A DNA stretch of 50,623 nucleotides, from NCBI GenBank assembly GCA_905200645.1, contig CAJKLD010000018.1, forward strand, positions 1 to 50,623, written 5' to 3'. The notes below the pieces were generated by a model. The model made no database searches and was not told the DNA's origin. It saw only the letters and a program-made list of their open reading frames with translations. The translations under genes were made by a program, and so were the position numbers. The stretch is from an uncultured Phascolarctobacterium sp. (lineage in GTDB: Bacteria > Bacillota > Negativicutes > Acidaminococcales > Acidaminococcaceae). Numbering within the stretch: the first letter of the stretch is position 1; every line of letters begins with the position of its first letter. Below, piece by piece: positions 15,299 to 24,190 of the stretch.

Positions 15299-15541
15299 AA
15301 TGTTTCTCCTCGCATACAAATTCAGTTGAGGGTTAATATCCAGTTTTTATTATAACATAATATTGCTAAAACTCGAATAAGAGAATGGAGAATTTACAAA
15401 GTGGACACTTAGTTGAAGAATAGCCCTGCGGACAATAATCTTTTTGAAAAAGTCCTTTTATAAATTTTCTTACCTGTTTACCTTAACAAATGAATACAAC
15501 GTAAATTGAACACTATACTCGGCGATAAAACACCACTATAC

Positions 15542-16138
15542 TTATTGCAAAAGCAGCGACAGCAGCACCGGTACCAGCAAGGATAAAACCAGTCCGTTGA
15601 TAAAAGAAAACATCGCTGTGTGCATTCCCGCCGCTTTGATTACCAGTGGCAGCAGCGAATCCATAGTACCAGCGCCACCGGGAGCAATACAAATAAGCTT
15701 GTGCCAGCGCGCCAAAATAGGAATCAGTACAAAGGACGAAACCTCGCGCAGCATATTAGCAAAAAAAGCAATTGTGCCCAGCTCCGTGCTGTGCATAGTG
15801 CTGATAATAACAGAAGAAAGGCTGTACCACCCAAGGCCGGAGCCCACCAAAACAGAATCCGCCGCGCCAATTCCCGTCACAAAATGACTAAAATAAGCGC
15901 CGCCTAAGCTGCCGATAACTGTCCCCAGCGGCAGCGCCACAGCCAAAGCCATATTTTTAGGCGTGCAGATACGCTTCAGCAGACTGCGGTTGGAGCCAAT
16001 TTCAATACCGGCCACAAAGCCCATAAAATCCAGCGCCGCCATCAGCGTATCGTCCAAAAGCGGCTTAGCGCTTACATCTAAAAAAGCATAGCCTAAAGCC
16101 ATGCCCACAACAATAGTTCCCAGCAGTGCGCCAATCAT
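15542..16138 (-). CDS. Lysine exporter LysO family, C-terminal part (separate gene)
   Basis: This 198-residue, very hydrophobic protein has about six membrane segments and matches the C-terminal domain of LysO/YbjE (GLGWYSLSSV, STELGTIAFFANMLRE). In E. coli one 299-residue protein exports lysine and confers resistance to thialysine. Here the N-terminal domain is on the preceding gene, overlapping by four bases (ATGA), so the two would assemble in the membrane. GATEG-like residues E119 and GTIAF are conserved-looking. Function as a lysine exporter is inferred from the family. Confidence 0.85.
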   Translation of the reverse strand: MIGALLGTIVVGMALGYAFLDVSAKPLLDDTLMAALDFMGFVAGIEIGSNRSLLKRICTPKNMALAVALPLGTVIGSLGGAYFSHFVTGIGAADSVLVGSGLGWYSLSSVIISTMHSTELGTIAFFANMLREVSSFVLIPILARWHKLICIAPGGAGTMDSLLPLVIKAAGMHTAMFSFINGLVLSLLVPVLLSLLLQ

Positions 16139-16428
16139 TCTGCTTCATCCTCCTCGTCAAAATGCGGCGCCAGCAGCTTGATGATAACATAGAACATGCC
16201 CATAGTGCCCAAAATCGCACTGCTGCCTAAAATAAACGCCTGCTGCCCCAAAACGGGAACCTTGTTCAGCATTTCTTTGTCGCAGCCGATTTTCGCGCCC
16301 AAGCACATCAAAATAATAAATAAGCACACGGTGGAAAAGCGGTTCAGCCACAACTTAGTTTTGTAGTTAAAAACATTCAGCAAGCCCAGTACAATACCGG
16401 CCGTAATCGTCAAAATAATAATGGTCAT
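16135..16428 (-). CDS. Lysine exporter LysO family, N-terminal part (separate gene)
   Basis: This 97-residue protein has three hydrophobic segments (MTIIILTITAGIVLGLL; VCLFIILMCLGAKIG; FILGSSAILGTMGMFYVII) and an acidic tail, matching the LysO N-terminal domain. The ATG at 16428 is preferred because GGAGG lies upstream; the in-frame ATG at 16467 has none. The stop overlaps the start of the C-terminal gene, which favours equal synthesis of the two halves. Two complete, coupled reading frames indicate a natural split rather than a frameshift. Confidence 0.85.
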   Translation of the reverse strand: MTIIILTITAGIVLGLLNVFNYKTKLWLNRFSTVCLFIILMCLGAKIGCDKEMLNKVPVLGQQAFILGSSAILGTMGMFYVIIKLLAPHFDEEDEAE

Positions 16429-16512
16429 GTAAAAGCATCCTCCAAAAAAAGCCTCGGTCAAAATCATCCGCAGATAATTTCAGCCGAAGCTTTTCTTCTA
16501 GTACAAATATTT

Positions 16513-17700
16513 TTACAGTACGTCTACTTCTTTAACCTCTTCAATATTATGCTTCTTAGCATAACCGGTGAGCATTAAGGTCAAAGCGCCGTCGCCGGTA
16601 ACGTTGCAGGCAGTACCAAAGCTATCCTGCAAAGCAAAAATGGTCAGCATTAAAGCAGTGCCCGTAGCGTCGAAGCCTAAAACACTGGTAATAAGACCCA
16701 AAGAAGCCATTACCGTACCGCCGGGAACGCCGGGAGCGCCAATGGCAAAAATGCCCAACAGCAGGCAGAACAGTACCATGGTGCCCACAGCCGGAATGGT
16801 ACCGTACAGCACTTGAGAAACCACCATAACAAAAAACACTTCGGTCAACACGCTGCCGCACAGATGGATATTAGCAAACAGCGGAATGCCAAAGTTTACC
16901 AAATCCTTGCGCAGAACGGTAGACTTCAGCGCGCATTTTAAAGCCACAGCCAAAGTTGCGGCAGAGGACATAGTGCCGACTGCAGTAATATAAGCCGGGC
17001 CGTAATTTTTTACTACGTCCATGGGATTTGCTTTCGCATAAACGCCTGCCAAAAGATACAGCAGTGTCAGCCAAATATAATGGCCAATCATAACAATAAC
17101 AACTACCATTAAAAATACGGGCAGCTGCTTAGTAATTGTGCCTTCATAAGCCAAGCCGCAGAAGGTGCAGGCGATAAAAATCGGCAGAATAGTAATAACA
17201 ACTTTAGTAACAATAGCCAAAACAATCTGTTGGAACTCTTCCAAAACCTTAGTAATGGTCACGGAATTTGTCCAAGTTGCGGCCAAACCCAAAAGCACAG
17301 ACAGCACCAGCGCGCTCATAACGCTCATGATGGGCGCAATCTGCAAATCAAACAGCAGCTTTGGCAGCTCTTTTAAACCATCTACCGTCGGAGTGATTTC
17401 CAAAAACGGAATCAAGGTATAGCCTGCGGCAGCAGAAAATAAAGCAGCGCCAACAGAGGACACATAAGCCAAAACAATGGCCACCCGCAGCATTACGCTG
17501 GCATGACGACCAAGACGGGTAATTGACGGAGCGATAAAGCCGATAATAATCAGCGGCACGCAGAACATAATCAAATTGCCCAGCAGGCTTTTAACGGTGA
17601 GAATAATCTGCATAATATTCTCGCCCACACTGAGGCCGACACCCATACCCAACAGAACGCCTAACAACAGGCGTGCAGGTAAACTCCCAAGAATACTCAT
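16513..17700 (-). CDS. Dicarboxylate/amino acid:cation symporter (DAACS family)
   Basis: A 395-residue secondary transporter of the sodium:dicarboxylate (GltP/SstT-like) fold, with about eight membrane helices and the helical hairpin signatures TAVGTMSSAATLAVAL and GAPGVPGGTVMASLG. The substrate-binding helix 8 reads SFGTACNVTGDGALT, whereas aspartate carriers have NMDGT, so the substrate cannot be assigned (serine/threonine or dicarboxylate are possible). The ATG at 17700 has GGAAG seven bases upstream. It lies 84 bases upstream of the LysO-like pair on the same strand; the three may form an amino acid transport cluster. Confidence 0.9.
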   Translation of the reverse strand: MSILGSLPARLLLGVLLGMGVGLSVGENIMQIILTVKSLLGNLIMFCVPLIIIGFIAPSITRLGRHASVMLRVAIVLAYVSSVGAALFSAAAGYTLIPFLEITPTVDGLKELPKLLFDLQIAPIMSVMSALVLSVLLGLAATWTNSVTITKVLEEFQQIVLAIVTKVVITILPIFIACTFCGLAYEGTITKQLPVFLMVVVIVMIGHYIWLTLLYLLAGVYAKANPMDVVKNYGPAYITAVGTMSSAATLAVALKCALKSTVLRKDLVNFGIPLFANIHLCGSVLTEVFFVMVVSQVLYGTIPAVGTMVLFCLLLGIFAIGAPGVPGGTVMASLGLITSVLGFDATGTALMLTIFALQDSFGTACNVTGDGALTLMLTGYAKKHNIEEVKEVDVL

Positions 17701-17833
17701 AAAGACACTTCCATTTCTCAAAATAAATTTTCCTATTTCTAATAATAACGTATACCTTTTATTTTGGCAAGTAAAACCATCAAAAAAATGTAACTATTTC
17801 TTGCTTAGTGTCTTTGTATTAGAATATGATGCT

Positions 17834-18274
17834 TTAATTTTCCGGCTGATAAACAGCCAACGCTTCCAAAGCCAAAGCATAACCGGCGAAGCCTAAGCCG
17901 CAAATCTGCCCGATACAGCCGGCCACAGTTACCGAGTGATGACGAAATTCCTCGCGTTTATGAATATTGCTGATGTGCACCTCGATGGCAGGCAGATTAA
18001 CCGCCTTCAGCGCATCCAAAATGGCTACGCTGTAATGAGTAAACGCCGCCGGATTTATAACAATACCGTCAAAATTGCCGTAGGCCTGCTGAATTGCCGT
18101 AACAATATCGCCCTCGTAATTGCTTTGCAAAAGCTCCACCTCCACGCCTAAGCGCGCCGCCGCGGAACGAATATAAGCGCACAGGCTTTCATAATCCTGG
18201 CGGCCGTAAATTGCTTTTTCTCTTGTGCCTAACATATTAATATTAGGCCCGTTCAAAACTAAAATTCTGCGCAT
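17834..18274 (-). CDS. aroQ: 3-dehydroquinate dehydratase, type II
   Basis: It dehydrates 3-dehydroquinate to 3-dehydroshikimate. The 146-residue protein shows NGPNINMLGTRE, the catalytic tyrosine in AIYGRQ, NPAAFTHYSVAI and EVHISNIHKREEFRHHS, all diagnostic of the dodecameric type II enzyme. The ATG at 18274 is preferred to a GTG at 18283 because AGGAG lies eight bases before it. It is the last gene of the ten-gene aromatic operon; I see no clear terminator between it and the symporter gene 133 bases downstream. Confidence 0.95.
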   Translation of the reverse strand: MRRILVLNGPNINMLGTREKAIYGRQDYESLCAYIRSAAARLGVEVELLQSNYEGDIVTAIQQAYGNFDGIVINPAAFTHYSVAILDALKAVNLPAIEVHISNIHKREEFRHHSVTVAGCIGQICGLGFAGYALALEALAVYQPEN

Positions 18275-18285
18275 GTCGCACACTC

Positions 18286-18786
18286 CTATTCTGCAATTTT
18301 TTTGGCACAGCTTTCCAGCAGAGCCAGTGTTTTGCCGAAATTATCGTTATTGGCAATAATTTTATCGGCATATTTTCTGTATAATTCAATGCGCTCGTCA
18401 TACAGCTTGAACAAACGCTGCTTATCGTCTGCCAGCAAGGGTCTCTCGTCGCCGTGAATGCAGCCGATGATTTGCGCGGGACTTCTATCAATAAAAACTA
18501 CAACGCCCTTTTGCTTTAGCAGCGCCATATTTTCGCTGCGCTTAACGGCACCGCCGCCGGTAGCGATAACAACTCCCTCCAGCTCTGACAAATACGCTAA
18601 GGTTCTTGTTTCGGCAGCGCGGAAGGCATCCTCGCTTTCGGCAAAAAAGCTTTTGATTGTACGCTGCTCCCGTTGCTCCAAAATAATATCGGCGTCATAA
18701 AAATCGCAGCCCAAGCGTTTAGCCAGCCTTTTGCCAAAGCTGCTTTTGCCGCAGCCCGGCATACCAATTAAAACAATATTTTTCAT
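18286..18786 (-). CDS. aroK: Shikimate kinase
   Basis: It phosphorylates shikimate at the 3-OH. The 166-residue P-loop protein has GMPGCGKSS at 8-16, a DAD motif (FYDADIILEQ), the shikimate-binding arginine region and GGGAVKRSEN. It overlaps aroE by four bases (ATGA) and ends 11 bases before aroQ, so translation is probably coupled through the distal part of the operon. Confidence 0.95.
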   Translation of the reverse strand: MKNIVLIGMPGCGKSSFGKRLAKRLGCDFYDADIILEQREQRTIKSFFAESEDAFRAAETRTLAYLSELEGVVIATGGGAVKRSENMALLKQKGVVVFIDRSPAQIIGCIHGDERPLLADDKQRLFKLYDERIELYRKYADKIIANNDNFGKTLALLESCAKKIAE

Positions 18787-19604
18787 ATTTTCTGCTCCAA
18801 TGCCTGGGTAATACGCAAAATAAGCCGACTGTCATATTTTTCCTGCTGCCAAATTTCCTGCGCCGCCACAGCCTGCGCTACCAGCATAAACAAGCCGTTG
18901 ACCGCCTTATGACCGGCTTTTTCCGCCTGCCGTAAAAATAAAGTTTGGGCAGGATTATAAATTAAATCCACGCTGGCGGCAAAAGCGGCGCTGATTGCCG
19001 CGTTCACAGGCGCAGCCTCCGTTTTAGGGAACATACCTACGGGCGTGCAGTTAATTAAAATGTCGCCTGATAGCTTTGCAAGCGCAGCGTAATCAATAAT
19101 TTCTAAATTGGCGGCCATTTTGACAAAATGCGGGTCGGCTTTTGTTATATCGCGCGTAACTAAATATAATTTGCCCACGCCTTGGTCGGACAAATATTTT
19201 ACTACTGCACGCGCTGCGCCGCCGCTGCCCAAAACAGCGCAAATTTTATTCTGCACCGCAATATCGTTATATTCTAACATGCGTCCAAAGCCAAAATAAT
19301 CCGTATTATAACCAAAGACTCCCGCCGCGGTGAAATTTATAGTATTGACTGCGCCAATAGCCTCCGCCTCCGGCGCAATTTTATCCAGCAAGGGCATAAC
19401 GTGCAGCTTGTGCGGAATTGTCACGTTAACGCCTGCGTAATTCTGCCGCAGGTTCTGCATAAGCCGGGGCAGCTCTTCCAGCTCTGTTTCCAAAAGCTCG
19501 TAGCTGCCGTTTTTGCCCGTATACTCAAAAAACAGCTCATGAATTGCCGGTGACAGGCTGTGCCCCAGCTTGCCGCCAATAAGGCCAAATTTATTCGCAG
19601 TCAT
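18783..19604 (-). CDS. aroE: Shikimate dehydrogenase (NADP+)
   Basis: It reduces 3-dehydroshikimate to shikimate. The 273-residue protein shows the substrate loop KLGHSLSPAIHE, NVTIPHK with the catalytic lysine, the NADP-binding VLGSGGAARAVVKYL and INCTPVGMFP. It starts three bases after pheA, with a ribosome site at the end of that gene, and overlaps aroK. All family landmarks are present at normal length. Confidence 0.95.
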   Translation of the reverse strand: MTANKFGLIGGKLGHSLSPAIHELFFEYTGKNGSYELLETELEELPRLMQNLRQNYAGVNVTIPHKLHVMPLLDKIAPEAEAIGAVNTINFTAAGVFGYNTDYFGFGRMLEYNDIAVQNKICAVLGSGGAARAVVKYLSDQGVGKLYLVTRDITKADPHFVKMAANLEIIDYAALAKLSGDILINCTPVGMFPKTEAAPVNAAISAAFAASVDLIYNPAQTLFLRQAEKAGHKAVNGLFMLVAQAVAAQEIWQQEKYDSRLILRITQALEQKI

Positions 19605-19607
19605 CAG

Positions 19608-20726
19608 CTACACCTTCTTTTCGTAGGCGCAGTAATTGCCCAAAATTTTTACATAGGTGCTCTTAGCGCGCACCTCGTCCAGCACATCCGCCACCAGCGG
19701 ATCGGACAAATTGCCCGTCACATCAATATAAAAGAAATATTCCCAAGATTTTCCTACCATAGGACGGGACTCTAAATTCAGCATATTGAGTCCTGTGTGA
19801 TAGAAGCTGGCCAGCATTTTATATAAAGAGCCGGTTTCATGCTTCACAGCCACAATCAAGGTTATTTTGTTGGCGTTGGGAACAACCTCTGCTTCCTTAG
19901 CAATCACGATAAAACGCGTATAGTTATTATTATTGCTGTTGATAGCAGGCGCGATTACCTTCAAATTATATAATTCCGCTGCCGTCTTACCCGCTACAGC
20001 GCCCAAGGAAATATCCTGCTTAGACGCAACCTCCTCCGCGCTTTTGGAAGTACTGAAAAAAGGCACCTGTTCTATCTGCGGATAATCGCGGAAAAAATCC
20101 TTGCACTGCTTAAAGCCTTGAGGATGAGAATAAACTGTTTTAATGCTTTGCAGCGTTGCGCCCTCGCAGCCCAAAAGATTCTGCTCAATTTTTACGCACT
20201 GCTCACCCACAATATGACAATCATACTGACGCAGCAAATCGTAAACCTCGGTAATGCCGCCGGTAGAGCTGTTTTCAATAGGCAGCACGGCGTAATCCAT
20301 GTCACCTGCGGAAATGCTGCCGATAACCTCGTCAAAAGTATTAAAATGATGGCGGTTAAATTTACGTCCGCGGAAATAATCTTCCAACGCCTGATGCGTA
20401 AAGGAGCCCGCCGGACCAAAGCAGGCAATTTTTAAAACTCTGTCGCCGGAAGCAGCCAGCGCTGTTTCCTCTAAAACGCAGGCTTGGTCAATAACGGAGC
20501 GCATAATATTTTTTACGGCTGCGGCATAATCCTTGTTGTCCAACAAACCTACAACTTTAGCAATTACTTGCTCCTCGCGAGCTTTATCCTTAACCGGCAT
20601 TCCTTTGGCTTTTTTATAAGCGGCAACCTGCATCACCAGGCGCAGGCGGCTTTCTAAAATTTCCGCCAGCTTTTTATCAGCCTTGTCGATTTCCGTGCGA
20701 ATCATTTGTAAATCTAATTCCTGCAT
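19608..20726 (-). CDS. pheA: Bifunctional chorismate mutase / prephenate dehydratase (P-protein)
   Basis: It converts chorismate to prephenate and then phenylpyruvate, the phenylalanine branch. The N-terminal ~85 residues are an AroQ-type chorismate mutase (EIDKADKKLAEILESRLRLV). The dehydratase domain starts at CFGPAGSFTHQAL and includes ENSSTGGITEVYDLL. A C-terminal ACT domain carries TGSLYKML and ESRP, the phenylalanine-binding signatures, so the enzyme is probably feedback-inhibited by Phe. The ATG at 20726 has GGGAG upstream and lies one base after the aroC stop. Length is 372 residues, usual for P-proteins. Confidence 0.95.
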   Translation of the reverse strand: MQELDLQMIRTEIDKADKKLAEILESRLRLVMQVAAYKKAKGMPVKDKAREEQVIAKVVGLLDNKDYAAAVKNIMRSVIDQACVLEETALAASGDRVLKIACFGPAGSFTHQALEDYFRGRKFNRHHFNTFDEVIGSISAGDMDYAVLPIENSSTGGITEVYDLLRQYDCHIVGEQCVKIEQNLLGCEGATLQSIKTVYSHPQGFKQCKDFFRDYPQIEQVPFFSTSKSAEEVASKQDISLGAVAGKTAAELYNLKVIAPAINSNNNNYTRFIVIAKEAEVVPNANKITLIVAVKHETGSLYKMLASFYHTGLNMLNLESRPMVGKSWEYFFYIDVTGNLSDPLVADVLDEVRAKSTYVKILGNYCAYEKKV

Positions 20727-20727
20727 A

Positions 20728-21822
20728 TTATTTCTCCCATTTCTTTGCTTCCAGCAGCAAATCCCACAGCGTCCAAGCCGTAACGGCTTCAATAACCGGC
20801 ACGGCGCGCTGCACAATGCAAGGGTCGTGCCGCCCCGTAATAGTTAACAGCGTATCGCAGTGCTGCGCTACGTCCACCGTACGCTGCTCCCGGGCAATGG
20901 ACGGTGTCGGCTTCATGACAACTTTAAAAATCAAAGGCATACCGTTGGTCAAGCCGCCGGTAACGCCGCCGTTATAATTAGTCAGGCAGCGTACTCTGCC
21001 GTTGTCGTAATACATTTGGTCGTTGGCTTCCACGCCGGTTAAATTGGCAAAATTAAAGCCCTCGCCAAATTCGATACCCTTAACTGCGGGCACGGAAAAT
21101 AAAATTTGGCTCAAACGGCTTTCTACCGAATCAAAATAAGGCGCGCCCAGTCCGGCAGGCAGATTTATGGTCATCAGCTCGATTACGCCGCCGACACTGT
21201 TTAATTCTCCCTTAGCCTTTAAAATACACTGCTGCATCTTTTCGCCAATATTATCGTCCATAACCGGAAAATTTTTGGCGGCGATTTTTTGCAGCGTTGC
21301 CACGCTTTCACCCAAAGGATTAAAGGCAGGCTCCGCTATATTATGCACTTGCAGAATATGCGCGCCTAAAGTAATTCCGTAGTGCGCCAGCGCCTGCTTA
21401 GCCACCGCTCCGGCAAAAACTAAGGGCGCAGTCAGTCGCGCGCTGAAATGTCCGCCGCCGCGATAATCATTAAACCCCTGATAGCGCACATACCCGGCAT
21501 AATCTCCGTGCCCGGGACGCATTTTATCTTTCAATATACTATAATCTTTGGAATGCTGGTCGCCGTTGACAATGCGCACACACAAGGGCGTACCTGTGGT
21601 ATAGCCGTTGAAAAAGCCGCTTTGAATTTCCACGGCGTCCTTTTCCTTGCGCGCCGTAGTCAACGCGCTCTGTCCCGGCGCGCGGCGAGCCATTTCCTTG
21701 GCCATTTTTTCTTCATCCAGCGCCAGTCCAGGCGGCAGTCCGTCTAAGACCACACCGATGGCTTTGCCGTGAGATTCGCCGTAAATGGCCATTTTGATAT
21801 TTAAGCCGTAAATTCCGCTCAT
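20728..21822 (-). CDS. aroC: Chorismate synthase
   Basis: It eliminates phosphate from EPSP to give chorismate, using reduced FMN. The 364-residue protein shows GESHGKAIG near the N-terminus, RPGHGDYAG, GGGHFSARLT and the C-terminal GRHDPCIVQRAVPV signature. The ATG at 21822 (MSGIYGLNIK) has GGAGG upstream and overlaps the aroA stop by four bases; the longer in-frame extension lies within aroA. pheA follows after one base. Confidence 0.95.
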   Translation of the reverse strand: MSGIYGLNIKMAIYGESHGKAIGVVLDGLPPGLALDEEKMAKEMARRAPGQSALTTARKEKDAVEIQSGFFNGYTTGTPLCVRIVNGDQHSKDYSILKDKMRPGHGDYAGYVRYQGFNDYRGGGHFSARLTAPLVFAGAVAKQALAHYGITLGAHILQVHNIAEPAFNPLGESVATLQKIAAKNFPVMDDNIGEKMQQCILKAKGELNSVGGVIELMTINLPAGLGAPYFDSVESRLSQILFSVPAVKGIEFGEGFNFANLTGVEANDQMYYDNGRVRCLTNYNGGVTGGLTNGMPLIFKVVMKPTPSIAREQRTVDVAQHCDTLLTITGRHDPCIVQRAVPVIEAVTAWTLWDLLLEAKKWEK

Positions 21823-23123
21823 AATATTTCCTCCACACGACCACCTACGCTTTTGTAATCCTCCCAAAAATCAGGATAGGACTTAGCAACGCTGTCTGAA
21901 CCGGTCAAAATAATGGGCTGCGCGCATTTTTGCGCGGCAATAGCCAGGCTCATGGCAATGCGGTGGTCGTTCCATGCGTCCACCTCTACACCGCCGCGCA
22001 AGCCTTGGGGCTTGCCGACGATGGTCAAGCCTTCCGCCTCTTCCGTAACGTCCGCGCCCATTTTATTCAGCTCGCTGGTCATGGCAGCCAAGCGGTCGCA
22101 TTCCTTAATACGCAGACGGGCTGCGTTAATAATTTTCGTCGTGCCCTCGCTGACGGCAGCCAAAACCGTAAGCACGGGAATAATATCGGGGCAGTTGGCC
22201 GCGTCAATCACCGTAGCTTTGGTCACTCCGCCGCTGACTGTTACGCTGTCCGCATTTTTTTCCACAAGCGCGCCCATACGCTGCATAATTTCCAGCACTG
22301 CCTTATCTCCTTGCAAGGAATTAAAATCCATGCCTGCGCAGGTAATTTTTGCGCCTAAGCTGCCGCCTACAGTCCAAAAGGCAGCCTGGGACCAATCGCC
22401 CTCAACTCTGCTGTCCAACGCCTGATAACGCTGTTTACCTGGCACCAAATAACGGCGGTGCCTGCCGTTTTCATTTTCAACTTTAACGCCAAATTTTGCC
22501 AGGCAGCTGATAGTCATATCTACATAAGCGGAAGATTCCAGCGGTGAAGTAATTTCAATCACCGAATCGCCGTTCAAGAGCGGCAAAACAAACAACAAAC
22601 CGCTGACAAACTGGCTGCTCACATCGCCGGGAAGCTTAAAAATTCCCGGCTGCAATTTCCCGTTAACCGTCAGCGGCAGCTTGCCGTTATCATTAAAATA
22701 TTGTATAAACTGTTTGTCAAAAATATCGTAATAAGCCTGCAGCGGACGTGAAACAAGCTTGCCGTGGCCGATAAAGGTCAGCGGACAATTTAGATTTGCG
22801 CCCAGCGGCAGAAAAAAGCGCAGCGTCGAGCCGCTTTCGCCGCAGTCCACGCTGTCCGCAGCAGCCATAGGATACCCGGTGCCGGAAATTTGCAGCGCCC
22901 TACGTCCCGCAAACATGCCGGGCACCTCATCCACAGCTACGTTGATTGCCCGCAGACAGCGCATGGTAGCTTCAATATCCTTGGACATGCTAATGTTATC
23001 AATAATACTTGTACCGCAAGCTAAACCGGCGCAGATTATTTCTCTGTGCCCCATGCTTTTGGAGGACGGAGCCTGCACCAATCCCTGTAATTTACCGGGA
23101 AAAACTCTTATTTTTTTCATCAT
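21819..23123 (-). CDS. aroA: EPSP synthase (3-phosphoshikimate 1-carboxyvinyltransferase)
   Basis: It joins shikimate 3-phosphate and phosphoenolpyruvate. Landmarks in the 434-residue protein are PSSKSMGHREI near 18-28, CGESGSTLRFF, DVSSQFVSGLLF, RIKECDRLAAM and WNDHRIAMSLAIA. The active-site pattern 'GESGSTLR' rather than the E. coli 'GNAGTAMR' places it among the Gram-positive-type (class II-like) enzymes, which tend to be less sensitive to glyphosate; that is a family inference. It begins two bases after the aroB stop. Confidence 0.95.
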   Translation of the reverse strand: MMKKIRVFPGKLQGLVQAPSSKSMGHREIICAGLACGTSIIDNISMSKDIEATMRCLRAINVAVDEVPGMFAGRRALQISGTGYPMAAADSVDCGESGSTLRFFLPLGANLNCPLTFIGHGKLVSRPLQAYYDIFDKQFIQYFNDNGKLPLTVNGKLQPGIFKLPGDVSSQFVSGLLFVLPLLNGDSVIEITSPLESSAYVDMTISCLAKFGVKVENENGRHRRYLVPGKQRYQALDSRVEGDWSQAAFWTVGGSLGAKITCAGMDFNSLQGDKAVLEIMQRMGALVEKNADSVTVSGGVTKATVIDAANCPDIIPVLTVLAAVSEGTTKIINAARLRIKECDRLAAMTSELNKMGADVTEEAEGLTIVGKPQGLRGGVEVDAWNDHRIAMSLAIAAQKCAQPIILTGSDSVAKSYPDFWEDYKSVGGRVEEIL

Positions 23124-23125
23124 GC

Positions 23126-24190
23126 TTACCCCAAATACTCCGGCACCTGCTGCCAGGCTAATTTCAGTAACTCGCCTTGACCGATTGCCTTAAGAATGAT
23201 AATCGTAATGCTGTTGCCGTTTTTCTTTTTATCCCGCGCTATGGTTGCCAGCAGCTCACTTTTAGCCACGCCTGCATCCAGCGGCAGCTTATATTTTTCC
23301 AGCACATTTTTAATGCGCGCAGCGGTGCCGTTAGCCGTAAGCCCTAAATTTTCCGTGCGCTGCGTAAGCTGATACATGCCGATAGCCACGCCCTCTCCAT
23401 GAGTAAAGCCGCCGTAGCCAAAATGCTGCTCCACCGCGTGACCTAAAGTATGACCAAAATTCAGCAGCATCCGCAGCCCGGTATCAAATTCATCCTGCTC
23501 CACAATGCGCGCTTTAATGGCGCAGCAGTCAGCAACAATCTCATCTATATGCGCCAGCAGCTCTGCGTCGTCGGCAAAACCGGCAATTTTAGCGAATAAA
23601 GCTGCATCCTTAATACAGCCGTATTTGATAGCTTCCGCCAAACCGTCGTGCAGAAATCTAACCGGCAGGGTGCGCAAAAGCCCCGTGTCGATAAATACTG
23701 CTTTAGGCTGATAAAATGCTCCCGCTAAATTTTTCCCCGCCTGCAAATCTACAGCCACCTTGCCGCCGACGCTGCTGTCTATCTGCGCCAACAAAGAAGT
23801 AGGAATCTGCACAAAGGCTACGCCGCGCATAAAGCTGGCGGCCGCAAAACCGCCAAGGTCTCCTACTACGCCGCCGCCCAAAGTCAAAACCACATCGGAG
23901 CGCGTCATGCCGCCCTGTGCCAGCTGCTCCAACACGTCGCTCAAAACGCTGATATTTTTGCTTTGCTCGCCTGCGGCAATTACCACCGTCAGCACGCTCA
24001 AGCCAGCAGCTTCCAAGCTTTCCCGCAGCGCTTGCGCGTACAACGGCGCAACGTTGGTGTCGCTGATAATCGCCGCTTTGCGCGCTTTAGGCAAAAGCTG
24101 CGCCACCTTAGCGCCAACGCCGGGCAGAAGTCCCGCGGCAATTTCTATATCATAGGCATGAGCCCCTAAATCAACATGAATAGTTCGCAT
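23126..24190 (-). CDS. aroB: 3-dehydroquinate synthase
   Basis: It cyclises DAHP to 3-dehydroquinate with NAD and a divalent metal. The 354-residue protein contains GGGVVGDLGGFAAASFMRG, PTSLLAQIDSSVGGK, FGHTLGHAVE and HGEGVAIGM, which provide the NAD and metal sites. The ATG at 24190 (MRTIHVDLG) has AAAGGAG upstream; longer in-frame starts lie inside tyrA. It overlaps the tyrA stop by one base (TGATG). Confidence 0.95.
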   Translation of the reverse strand: MRTIHVDLGAHAYDIEIAAGLLPGVGAKVAQLLPKARKAAIISDTNVAPLYAQALRESLEAAGLSVLTVVIAAGEQSKNISVLSDVLEQLAQGGMTRSDVVLTLGGGVVGDLGGFAAASFMRGVAFVQIPTSLLAQIDSSVGGKVAVDLQAGKNLAGAFYQPKAVFIDTGLLRTLPVRFLHDGLAEAIKYGCIKDAALFAKIAGFADDAELLAHIDEIVADCCAIKARIVEQDEFDTGLRMLLNFGHTLGHAVEQHFGYGGFTHGEGVAIGMYQLTQRTENLGLTANGTAARIKNVLEKYKLPLDAGVAKSELLATIARDKKKNGNSITIIILKAIGQGELLKLAWQQVPEYLG

